From: UBA11855 sp035297385 | Lineage (GTDB): Archaea; Thermoproteota; Bathyarchaeia; Bathyarchaeales; Bathycorpusculaceae | Length of the DNA: 5,883 nt | Direction of reading: 5' to 3' | Assembly: GCA_035297385.1 (NCBI GenBank) | Contig: DATGZD010000061.1 | Location: forward strand, 1 to 5,883 | In this document: piece after piece, positions 1 through 5,883 of the stretch | Layout of the letters: each line of letters begins with the position of its first letter | Position numbering within the stretch: the first letter of the stretch is position 1 | Translations under genes and position numbers: made by a program | Notes under the pieces: generated by a model | Database searches by the model: none | Seen by the model: the letters and a program-made list of their open reading frames with translations, nothing else | Told to the model about the DNA's origin: nothing

Positions 1-924
1 AATATGATTGGACCTGGAAAAGGAATTGACACTAACAAATACTTTGTAGTATGTAGCAACGTACTTGGAGGGTGTAAAGGCTCAACGGGTCCCGCTTCAA
101 TAAATCCAAAAACTGCAAAACCCTATGGACTTGATTTTCCAATAGTAACCATAAGTGATATGGTTAATGCACAAAAATATCTTATTGATTATTTAGGAAT
201 CAAGAAACTGCTCTCTGTTATAGGCGGTTCGATGGGTGGTATGCAAGTATTGCAATGGATGGTTTCATATCCTGAGCGAATATGTTCGGCAATACCGATT
301 GCCACGGCGATGAAACATACGCCCCAACAAATCGCTTTCAATGCAGTTGGTCGACAGGCAATTATGGCAGACCCAGATTGGAGAGGCGGCAACTACTATT
401 GCTCCTCAGGTCCTGCAAGGGGATTAGCTGTCGCCAGAATGGTAGGGCACATAACGTATATGAGTGACGCTTCTATGGCGGAAAAATTCGGTAGGAGAAC
501 AAAGCCAGAAAAAACTGCTTTCAAGTTCAGCGAAGAATTTGAAGTTGAAGGCTACTTAAAGTATAGAGGCGACAGCTTTGTGAAACGTTTTGATGCCAAT
601 AGTTATCTCTACATTACTAAAGCTATAGATTATTTCGATATCCTAAATGGGCACTCTTTGGATAAGGTCTTTAGAAACTTAAAAGCTAAGGTGCTAGTTT
701 TAGCCTTCAAGTCAGATTGGCTTTATCCTTTACATCAATCACAGGAAATTGCTAAAGCATGCAAATTATGCGGTGTTGATGCAAGCTACTGCGAATTGAA
801 TGGCAACTACGGACATGATTCTTTCCTTCTAGAAATCGATGAACAATCAAAACTAATTAGTAATTTCCTAAGAACAGTGTTAAATAGAAACGGCAATGAC
901 ATCACCAAGCATGAGAAAAATTGA
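1..924 (+). CDS. metX: Homoserine O-acetyltransferase, 5'-truncated by window edge
   Basis: Alpha/beta-hydrolase enzyme of the cytoplasm that transfers an acetyl group from acetyl-CoA to the hydroxyl of L-homoserine, the activation step of methionine synthesis. The frame is open from base 1 (codon AAT before the first ATG), so the ATG at 4 is internal. The first visible residues (IGPGKGIDTNKYFVVCSNVL) are the well-known MetX stretch that follows the missing N-terminus. Counting from the ATG at 4, the nucleophile elbow GGSMGG places Ser at 76, Asp lies at 238 in SDWLYP and His at 271 in YGHDSFL. The Ser-Asp and Asp-His spacings (162 and 33) match the MetX triad of Haemophilus influenzae, which implies about 66 residues are missing. 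The triad is complete and no frame disruption is seen. The 3' end overlaps metW. Some MetX-fold enzymes use succinyl-CoA or act on serine; I cannot settle the acyl donor from sequence alone. Confidence 0.93.
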   Translation, partial: NMIGPGKGIDTNKYFVVCSNVLGGCKGSTGPASINPKTAKPYGLDFPIVTISDMVNAQKYLIDYLGIKKLLSVIGGSMGGMQVLQWMVSYPERICSAIPIATAMKHTPQQIAFNAVGRQAIMADPDWRGGNYYCSSGPARGLAVARMVGHITYMSDASMAEKFGRRTKPEKTAFKFSEEFEVEGYLKYRGDSFVKRFDANSYLYITKAIDYFDILNGHSLDKVFRNLKAKVLVLAFKSDWLYPLHQSQEIAKACKLCGVDASYCELNGNYGHDSFLLEIDEQSKLISNFLRTVLNRNGNDITKHEKN

Positions 925-1495
925 ACATAAACTGATTTCAGACTGGATTAATAAAGACGCGTCTGTCTTGGATTTAGGTTGTGGCGATGGTGAACTGCTT
1001 TCGTTACTTGTTAGTGAGAAACAGGTTCATGCACAAGGAATAGAATTAGACCAACAGGCAACACATAGCTGTGTGGCTGCCGGATTAAGTGTTTTTCAAG
1101 AGGACATTGATACTGGTTTATCTGAATTCAGCGACAAGAGTTTTGACTTTGTGATTTTGAACCAGAGTTTTCAACAAGTCAGAAAGCCAGATTTCGTTCT
1201 AAAAGAAGCTTTGCGGGTGGGTAAAAAGGTGATTGTTAGTTTTCCTAACTTCTGCTATATTACTGATCGAGTTCAAATCTTCTTTAAAGGAAGAGTTCCA
1301 GTTACAAGTTCTCTGCCCTATGAATGGTATGATACCCCAAACCTGCATTTCCTAAGTATCGCAGATTTTAAGGACTATTGCAAGAAAAAGAACATTAAAA
1401 TTGAAAAATTCGCGTTCCTATCCAAAACAAAGAGAGTCAAATTCTTGCCCAATCTGTTCGCTACAATTGGCATTTTTCTTCTGTCATCAAATTAA
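896..1495 (+). CDS. metW: MetW, methionine biosynthesis methyltransferase-like protein
   Basis: Small class I SAM-methyltransferase-fold protein of the MetW family, encoded beside metX and reported in bacteria to work with MetX in methionine synthesis. From the ATG at 896 it is 199 residues. The glycine-rich SAM motif VLDLGCGDG is at residues 24-32, the acidic end of strand two (GIELD) at 48-52, the QEDID segment at 68-72, and FDFVILNQSFQQV at 83-95. The C-terminal half carries the hallmark SFPNF and PYEWYDTPNLHFL blocks, which distinguish MetW from generic methyltransferases. The start is uncertain. ATG at 911 gives MRKIEHKLISDWI, closer to the usual MetW N-terminus, and shortens the overlap with metX from 29 to 14 bases. 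Neither start has a clear ribosome binding site, so translational coupling to metX is likely. The actual methyl acceptor, if any, is not known to me. Confidence 0.93.
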   Translation: MTSPSMRKIEHKLISDWINKDASVLDLGCGDGELLSLLVSEKQVHAQGIELDQQATHSCVAAGLSVFQEDIDTGLSEFSDKSFDFVILNQSFQQVRKPDFVLKEALRVGKKVIVSFPNFCYITDRVQIFFKGRVPVTSSLPYEWYDTPNLHFLSIADFKDYCKKKNIKIEKFAFLSKTKRVKFLPNLFATIGIFLLSSN

Positions 1496-1627
1496 TTTAG
1501 AAGTAGAGGTTCAAGTTTTGTTCCATAACTGTTCGTGAATTGTCCGACGGCGCTTATATTTGCAAATCATAACACAATTCTAGTGAGGTTGATAACTGGC
1601 AAGGGTGTCAAACCCAAACTAGCGCCT

Positions 1628-1695
1628 CTTGATGGGAAAAGAAGGAAGGCTTTTCCTCCATTTCTCCTTTCACCTTTCTTCTTTACCCCATCAAG
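1628..1695. terminator. Long imperfect hairpin between convergent genes, candidate bidirectional terminator
   Basis: Bases 1628-1636 (CTTGATGGG) pair perfectly with 1687-1695 (CCCATCAAG). After one A/A mismatch (1637/1685) and one bulged C (1686), a second stem of 12 pairs follows, 1638-1649 with 1673-1684, including one G-U pair. The loop is 23 bases, 1650-1672. The span 1650-1684 is almost wholly pyrimidine, with two internal T-rich tracts. It lies 132 bases after the metW stop and 50 bases after the repaired end of the minus-strand gene, where transcripts from both sides would need to stop. A T-run directly after the outer stem is lacking, so it is not a textbook bacterial intrinsic terminator. 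The pyrimidine tract would suit archaeal U-tract termination of metW. It could instead be the relic of a small mobile repeat. Confidence 0.45.
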
Positions 1696-1745
1696 CTTCT
1701 TTCAAAATTTCAAAAATGTCAGATATACTTTGGTTTTGCATTTGT

Positions 1746-2193
1746 TTATGTACTTATTTGACGATGAAATTTAGGGAAGAATTTTGGCACTCTTTTTGGT
1801 ATTCGCTGTATGTATCACCAAACCTTTCAAATAGCTTTTTCTATCTTCTAATGTAGTAGTTATGAAGTAGGTTATTGCCAAGTCAACGATTATGATTATG
1901 CCTACTATAACTATCCCCGTTATCAGAAAAATTCCTGTTATGATTACACTATATGCCCAATAAGGGTGTCTTACAACTGAAAAGGGTCCAGACGTAACTA
2001 GCCGCTGGTTTTCTGATTGCAGGTTCGGCTTCAATTCAATATAACTAATTGTTGCTTTTATTCCTATTAGTTTAGCAGTCCAAGCGTGGAGAATGATCGC
2101 AGCTACTATTAGTACAATGCCTACAACAAGAGAGGGTGTGCCAAGAACCACCTCGTAGTCAAGGATTGCTCTCAATGAATATGATAAAGGCAA
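1746..2193 (-). pseudogene. Isoprenylcysteine carboxylmethyltransferase-like membrane protein, two frameshifts
   Basis: Reading from a TTG at 2193-2191, frame 0 gives a hydrophobic segment (residues about 15-37), the signature LVTSGPFSVVRHPYW (65-79, with RHP at 75-77), two more membrane segments (about 81-112) and LEDRK (115-119). In this family LEDRK should continue with a conserved F-G-x-x-Y-x-x-Y ... V-P tail. Frame 0 instead gives unrelated residues and stops at 1771. The missing tail is present in the other frames. After the five-base T run 1836-1840 the next frame reads KLFERFGDTYSEYQK, and after a second five-base T run at 1793-1797 the third frame reads RVPKFFPKF and stops at 1746-1748. 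So two indels in homopolymers split a gene that would encode about 149 residues, a usual length. It is either a recent pseudogene or an intact gene with sequencing errors. Family members methylate prenylcysteine carboxylates or other small targets; the substrate here is unknown. The start is uncertain, since no ATG exists in frame and a stop lies four codons further upstream. Confidence 0.75.
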
Positions 2194-2217
2194 TAGGTAA
2201 CCATTCTAAATAATACC

Positions 2218-2228
2218 ACAAAATATGT
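2218..2228 (-). promoter_or_regulatory. TATA-like box for the minus-strand methyltransferase gene
   Basis: On the minus strand the AT-rich element ACATATTTTGT is centred about 30 bases before the TTG start at 2193. In an archaeal promoter this would place the transcript start a few bases before that codon. An alternative AT-rich stretch is at 2206-2215. The call rests on base composition and spacing only. Confidence 0.25.
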
Positions 2229-2330
2229 CCAAACACCTAACTTTCTTCAAAAATAACAGCAAAATGTAACTCAATTAGAAACATGGGAACAATAGACCAC
2301 ATCATTATGAAAATAGATCAGGCAAAAGAC

Positions 2331-2340
2331 AAATATTGAT
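2331..2340 (+). promoter_or_regulatory. TATA-like box for the cysteine desulfurase, probably leaderless
   Basis: AAATATTGAT has its AT-rich core centred about 26 bases before the GTG start at 2360. That is the distance expected between an archaeal TATA box and a transcript beginning at the start codon itself. No Shine-Dalgarno-like sequence precedes the GTG (the bases before it are CATAGATTAA), which agrees with a leaderless message. The rest of the divergent gap 2194-2359 shows no other gene or clear repeat. Confidence 0.35.
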
Positions 2341-2359
2341 CATACACTACATAGATTAA

Positions 2360-3502
2360 GTGAAATTTTTGAAGCCCATTTATTTAGATTACAATGCCAC
2401 AACACCAGTTGACTCACAAGTCTTAAAAGCTATGCTTCCTTTTTTCGAAGATTGTTTCGGAAATCCCTCAAGCAGTCACTTTTATGGTAAGCCGGCAAAA
2501 GAAGCAGTCAAGAAAGCAAGAGCGCAGGTTGCCCAGCTAATCGGGGCAAAACCGAGTGAAGTTCTGTTTACAAGCGGTGGAACCGAGAGCAATAATCATG
2601 CGATAATTGGAACAGTGTTTGCTAATATGGAAAAAGGAAAACACATAATCACTTCTAAGGTTGAGCATCCAGCAGTTCTTGAAACAGTAAAATATCTCCA
2701 AGACCGATTCAGCTTCAAAATAACCCATTTGCCAGTAGACAAATATGGTATGGTCAGTCCTTCAAACGTAGAGAAAGCAATTACTTCTGAAACAACGCTC
2801 ATAACAATAATGCATGCCAACAATGAAGTGGGAACGATTAACCTCATTGAAGAAATAGCAGAAATAGCAGAAGAGAAAAGCATAACTTTCCATACTGATG
2901 CTGCTCAATCATGCGGCAAAATACCTGTTAATATTGATGAGCTTAAGGTTGATCTTCTAACGATTGCAGGACATAAACTCTATGCTCCAAAAGGAATCGG
3001 GGCCTTATACATAAGAAATGGAATAAAGCTTGACAAGTACATTCATGGAGCAGGACAAGAACAAGGCAGGCGAGCTGGAACAGAAAATGTTCCCTACATA
3101 GTAGGACTCGGCAAAGCTTGCCAAATAGCCTCCAACAACTTGCCCACTTATAGCCAAAACATCAAGACACTAAGAGACAGACTACACAAAAACCTGCTAG
3201 ACGGATTAGGTATAGAAAGAGTCACTCTCAATGGCAATCCTGAGAAACGGCTACCTAACACACTCAACATAAGCATACAAGGCATAATAGGAGAAGAACT
3301 GTTACAACGCACACCTGAAATAGCAGCATCTACAGGTTCTGCGTGCCATGCAGGTTCTACAGAACCATCAGCCGTGCTACTTGAGATGGGCATTCCTAGG
3401 GAACAAGCTCTAGGAGCTTTGCGCTTGAGCCTTGGCCGATGGACAACTTCAGAGGAAGTAGATGAAGCGGCTAAACTGATTGCGCATAATGCAATAAGCT
3501 GA
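2360..3502 (+). CDS. Cysteine desulfurase, NifS/IscS type
   Basis: Cytoplasmic PLP enzyme that removes sulfur from L-cysteine, giving alanine and an enzyme persulfide that supplies Fe-S cluster assembly or tRNA thiolation. The 380-residue product starts at a GTG and opens with IYLDYNATTPVD, the class signature. Residue numbering falls almost exactly on E. coli IscS: His104 (SKVEHP), Asp180 and Gln183 (TDAAQ), and the PLP Schiff-base lysine Lys206 in AGHKLYAPKG. The catalytic cysteine is Cys329 in STGSACHAGSTEPS, followed by LRLSLGRWTT. The protein ends about 20 residues earlier than IscS and lacks the C-terminal tail that IscS uses to dock IscU. The GSACHAG loop is also seen in selenocysteine-lyase-like relatives, so selenocysteine activity cannot be excluded. 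No scaffold gene is adjacent. The copper ATPase follows after 68 bases on the same strand, so cotranscription is possible. I withhold nifS or iscS because orthology is not decidable here. Confidence 0.93.
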   Translation: MKFLKPIYLDYNATTPVDSQVLKAMLPFFEDCFGNPSSSHFYGKPAKEAVKKARAQVAQLIGAKPSEVLFTSGGTESNNHAIIGTVFANMEKGKHIITSKVEHPAVLETVKYLQDRFSFKITHLPVDKYGMVSPSNVEKAITSETTLITIMHANNEVGTINLIEEIAEIAEEKSITFHTDAAQSCGKIPVNIDELKVDLLTIAGHKLYAPKGIGALYIRNGIKLDKYIHGAGQEQGRRAGTENVPYIVGLGKACQIASNNLPTYSQNIKTLRDRLHKNLLDGLGIERVTLNGNPEKRLPNTLNISIQGIIGEELLQRTPEIAASTGSACHAGSTEPSAVLLEMGIPREQALGALRLSLGRWTTSEEVDEAAKLIAHNAIS

Positions 3503-3516
3503 GAACTGTTAAGGTT

Positions 3517-3526
3517 AGCGCGCGCT
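3517..3526. promoter_or_regulatory. GC-only palindrome upstream of the copper ATPase, possible operator
   Basis: AGCGCGCGCT is a perfect 10-base palindrome, unusual in DNA this AT-rich. It lies 15 bases after the desulfurase stop and 44 bases before the ATPase start. It is followed by TTAATTAA at 3543-3550 and GAGATCTC at 3554-3561, also perfect palindromes. A copper-responsive repressor could bind here, but no regulator is encoded in the window. The assignment rests on symmetry and position only. Confidence 0.3.
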
Positions 3527-3542
3527 CGTCTTCCATAAACGA

Positions 3543-3550
3543 TTAATTAA
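3543..3550 (+). promoter_or_regulatory. TTAATTAA, possible TATA element of the copper ATPase
   Basis: This palindromic AT element is centred about 25 bases before the ATG at 3571. If it acts as an archaeal TATA box, the message would start at or near the start codon and the ATPase would have its own, leaderless transcript. That competes with the view that the ATPase is read from the desulfurase promoter and uses the Shine-Dalgarno-like sequence just downstream. Confidence 0.3.
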
Positions 3551-3558
3551 GAGGAGAT
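3551..3558 (+). promoter_or_regulatory. Shine-Dalgarno-like GAGGAGAT before the copper ATPase
   Basis: GAGGAGAT is the only clear purine-rich ribosome binding sequence before any start in the window. It ends 12 bases before the ATG at 3571, slightly long but usable, and it favours this ATG over the next in-frame ATG at 3583. Its last five bases (GAGAT, 3554-3558) can pair with ATCTC at 3565-3569, directly before the ATG, or with part of the self-complementary GAGATCTC. A small local hairpin could therefore mask the site. Confidence 0.45.
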
Positions 3559-3570
3559 CTCATAATCTCA

Positions 3571-5877
3571 ATGGCTTTAGCGATGGATGCTGATTTTGAA
3601 ACTATTACCCTGCAAGTTCGAGATTATATTTTTCCAGAGTGTACTTGCAGAGTTGAAGATATGGTGAAGGCAATACCTCACGTCGTTGACGCTAGTTTTG
3701 ACTCCATAAACAACGTGCTTACTGTCAAAATCCATAGAGGTATGGCTTCTGCTAGCGACATGATAAAGGAACTGAAGAAATGCAAGATACAATGTGAGCA
3801 ACGTGTGTCCGAGCGTGAAATACTGCAAACTAAACATGAAGCTATGGAGCAAGGTCATCATGAAATGACTGGCATGGAACATAAAAGTGTGGAAATGAAG
3901 AAATCAGCCGCTCATGATCACCATGCTATGATGGCGGCTGAATTTAAGAGACATTTTATTGTAGCGGCTATTTTCACTATTCCTGTTCTAATATTATCTC
4001 CATCTATTCAGAATTGGGCAGGATATAGACTTCCACCTTCTCCTATATGGCCAGCTTTGCTGCTCATTATGGCTTCGATAGCCGTGCTCTATGGAGGTTT
4101 TCCATTCTACAAAAGAGTTCCAGCTTCACTTAGAATACACACTCTTGACATGAATGTTTTAGTAACAATAGCTCTCTTATCGGGATACTTGTATAGTGTG
4201 AGTATTACTGTTGGTTTACTTTCAGCGATGGATTTTTACTGGGAAATAAGTACACTAGCAGCTTTCCTTCTTTTTGGACATTGGATGGAGATGAGAGCTC
4301 AGGGAGCAGCTGCTGGAGCAGTAAAATCGCTTGTTAAGCTAATTCCACCAACCGCTAATTTAGTAAAAAATGGTCAAATTATTCAAGTTGACACTTCCGA
4401 GCTTAAGGTTGGCGACATAGTTCTCATCAAACCAGGAGAAAAAGTTCCTATAGACGGTATCGTAATTGAGGGTGAATCCTCATTAAATGAATCTATGATA
4501 ACAGGCGAATCAAAACCTGTCTCTAAAAAAGTGGGAAACAATGTTATTGGCGGAACAATCAATATAGAAGGTGCTATACGTGTTAAAGTGGCAAAAACAG
4601 GCGAAGAGACAGCAGTTGCCCAAATTATAAAGATGGTTGAACAAGCAATATCTTCAAAACCTGCAGTGCAACGACTCGCCGATAGAGCTGCAAACTACTT
4701 GACATTAATAGCTATTTTTGTAGGAGGCGGAACCTTCATTTTTTGGTTTGGAACTGGTGCAGGGATACCATTTGCTTTAGCTCTCGCTATCACAGTTATT
4801 GTAATTGCATGCCCGCATGCATTGGGTCTAGCTATTCCAGCAGTAACTACGATTTCCACGACTATGGCGGCCAACAATGGAATGTTAGTCAAAAATGCCG
4901 AAGCTTTAGAGATTGCTAAACTTATTGATGTAGTAGTTTTTGATAAGACTGGAACACTTACCAAGGGCGAATTTGGAGTCACTGATATTGTCAAACTTGG
5001 TAATTGGAGTGAAACTCAAATTCTTGAAAATGCAGCAGCCTTAGAAGTAAATTCTGAACATGTCATCGCAAAAGGAATAGTTAAGAAGGCACAAGTAGAC
5101 CATCTGAAAAATAAGAGAACAGAAAAGTTTGTAGCTATTTCAGGAAAAGGAGCTAAAGCAGTCATCGGTGAAAATCAAGTGTATGTGGGCAACGCTTACC
5201 TCATGCAAGATTTGAAGATAAGTTATGAACAGTTTGAACCTGAAATTTCTCGACTTTCATCACAGGGAAAAACGGTTGTATATGTTTCTACAGCAAAGCA
5301 AATTCAAGGATTGATTGCCCTGGCAGATTTAATCAGAGAAGAGTCTAAAGAAGCCATTAAAAGGTTGAAAGCTGAAGGTTTAGAAGTAGCTATGCTTACA
5401 GGTGATAATAAGCAAACTGCAGCTTATGTTTCAAAAGAATTGGATTTAAACACATTCTTTGCGGAGGTTCTACCAGATCAAAAAGCCAATACAATAAAAT
5501 CACTACAAGATAAGGGAAAGCGAGTTGCCATGGTTGGTGATGGCATCAATGATGCTCCAGCACTGGTTCAATCCAACGTTGGCATAGCAGTTGGAGCTGG
5601 AACAGACGTGGCAGTGGAATCAGCTGATATCGTTCTAATTAGGAATGATCCTCGGGATGTAGCTAAACTTGTAACGCTTAGTCGAAAAACTATGAGAAAA
5701 ATGAATGAAAATTTAGCCTGGGCAACAGGCTACAATGTTATTGCGATTCCAATAGCAGCGGGTATTCTTGTTCCATTTGGAGTGGTTCTTCCCCCAGAAA
5801 TTGCAGCAATAACGATGACACTCAGTTCTATCAGCGTGACGGTGAATGCCCTATTACTTAGAAGAGCCAAAATCTAA
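3571..5877 (+). CDS. copB: P1B-type copper-translocating ATPase, CPH (CopB-like)
   Basis: Eight-helix membrane pump of 768 residues that uses ATP to export copper, probably Cu+/Cu2+ or Ag+. In order it has: an N-terminal ferredoxin-like heavy-metal domain (about 10-76); a His/Met-rich linker (about 85-128, with HH at 96-97 and HDHH at 115-118); helices 1-4 (about 129-240); the actuator domain with TGES at 311-314; helices 5-6 with the transport motif CPH at 414-416; the phosphorylated Asp458 in DKTGT; TGDN at 610-613; GDGIND at 656-661; and helices 7-8 with GYN at 720-722 and MTLSS at 749-753. CPH plus the His-rich N-terminus points to the CopB (P1B-3) group rather than CPC CopA. The heavy-metal domain is degenerate: it has CTC at 24-26 where CxxC is expected, while a second pair, Cys71 and Cys75, lies near the domain end. 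The nucleotide-binding HP dipeptide appears as SEHVIA (495-500), with Val for Pro. The gene is complete, and only six bases of the window follow the stop. CopB is the best group assignment; the metal specificity is inferred. Confidence 0.92.
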   Translation: MALAMDADFETITLQVRDYIFPECTCRVEDMVKAIPHVVDASFDSINNVLTVKIHRGMASASDMIKELKKCKIQCEQRVSEREILQTKHEAMEQGHHEMTGMEHKSVEMKKSAAHDHHAMMAAEFKRHFIVAAIFTIPVLILSPSIQNWAGYRLPPSPIWPALLLIMASIAVLYGGFPFYKRVPASLRIHTLDMNVLVTIALLSGYLYSVSITVGLLSAMDFYWEISTLAAFLLFGHWMEMRAQGAAAGAVKSLVKLIPPTANLVKNGQIIQVDTSELKVGDIVLIKPGEKVPIDGIVIEGESSLNESMITGESKPVSKKVGNNVIGGTINIEGAIRVKVAKTGEETAVAQIIKMVEQAISSKPAVQRLADRAANYLTLIAIFVGGGTFIFWFGTGAGIPFALALAITVIVIACPHALGLAIPAVTTISTTMAANNGMLVKNAEALEIAKLIDVVVFDKTGTLTKGEFGVTDIVKLGNWSETQILENAAALEVNSEHVIAKGIVKKAQVDHLKNKRTEKFVAISGKGAKAVIGENQVYVGNAYLMQDLKISYEQFEPEISRLSSQGKTVVYVSTAKQIQGLIALADLIREESKEAIKRLKAEGLEVAMLTGDNKQTAAYVSKELDLNTFFAEVLPDQKANTIKSLQDKGKRVAMVGDGINDAPALVQSNVGIAVGAGTDVAVESADIVLIRNDPRDVAKLVTLSRKTMRKMNENLAWATGYNVIAIPIAAGILVPFGVVLPPEIAAITMTLSSISVTVNALLLRRAKI

Positions 5878-5883
5878 CTTTAT

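Noticed and set aside
1549..1626. tRNA gene suggested by paired ends and length
   Set aside because: There is no T-loop consensus, no plausible D-arm and no five-pair anticodon stem; the ends pair over only six bases.
1535..1774. Plus-strand open frame of 79 codons after metW
   Set aside because: It has low-complexity Phe/Pro/Ser content from the pyrimidine tract, runs through the hairpin, overlaps the antisense gene end, and has no recognisable family or ribosome site.
1793..1840. Programmed ribosomal frameshifting in the methyltransferase
   Set aside because: Two separate shifts in plain A5 runs without a clear slippery heptamer and structure, in a family not known to me for recoding; a mutation or sequencing error is simpler.
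1629..1856. Plus-strand open frame of 75 codons
   Set aside because: It is antisense to the conserved tail of the broken methyltransferase and shares the same pyrimidine tract, so it is a shadow frame.
1771..2193. Taking the 140-residue minus-strand frame as a complete protein
   Set aside because: Its last 21 residues do not fit the family, while the conserved tail lies in the adjacent frames, so I treat it as frameshifted.
2284..2340. 18-codon open frame starting at ATG 2284
   Set aside because: It is too short, has no supporting signal, and overlaps the likely promoter of the desulfurase.
1..5883. A CRISPR array, insertion sequence, toxin-antitoxin or defence system
   Set aside because: No direct repeats, transposase-like frames or terminal inverted repeats were found. 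The genes present are metabolic or metal-transport genes, or the broken membrane protein.

Overview
The window is AT-rich DNA (roughly 40% G+C by eye) that I read as a fragment of an archaeal chromosome, perhaps a mesophilic lineage of the Thermoproteota/Bathyarchaeia/Nitrososphaeria kind. The signs are AT-rich TATA-like boxes placed about 26 bases before two start codons, starts mostly without a Shine-Dalgarno sequence, GTG and TTG starts, and the style of the small membrane methyltransferase-like protein. None of this is decisive. A low-GC bacterium is possible, because metX-metW pairs are best known from bacteria.

Layout. (1) 1-924: 3' part of metX, homoserine O-acetyltransferase, cut by the window edge; its catalytic Ser, Asp and His are all inside the window. 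(2) 896/911-1495: metW, overlapping metX in another frame, so the two form a transcriptional and probably functional pair in methionine biosynthesis. (3) 1496-1745: no credible gene; it holds a 21-bp imperfect hairpin with a pyrimidine-rich interior between two convergent genes, a good candidate for a transcription end. (4) 1746-2193, minus strand: an isoprenylcysteine-carboxylmethyltransferase-like membrane protein broken by two frameshifts, each in a run of five T (five A on the coding strand). (5) 2194-2359: divergent promoter region. (6) 2360-3502: an intact PLP-dependent cysteine desulfurase of the NifS/IscS type. (7) 3503-3570: a short gap with three palindromes, one of them GC-only. (8) 3571-5877: an intact P1B-type heavy-metal ATPase with a CPH motif (CopB-like copper exporter), with a degenerate N-terminal heavy-metal domain (CxC instead of CxxC) and a His/Met-rich linker.

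How the genes fit together: metX and metW activate homoserine for methionine synthesis. The desulfurase mobilises sulfur from cysteine for Fe-S clusters or thiolated cofactors. The ATPase removes copper, which damages Fe-S clusters. The desulfurase-ATPase neighbourhood is therefore sensible, but a functional link is inference. I see no CRISPR array, insertion sequence, RNA gene or defence system, and nothing that amounts to a wholly new system. The points most worth a second look are the doubly frameshifted methyltransferase, the CxC metal-binding domain on the CPH ATPase, and the palindrome cluster in front of it.
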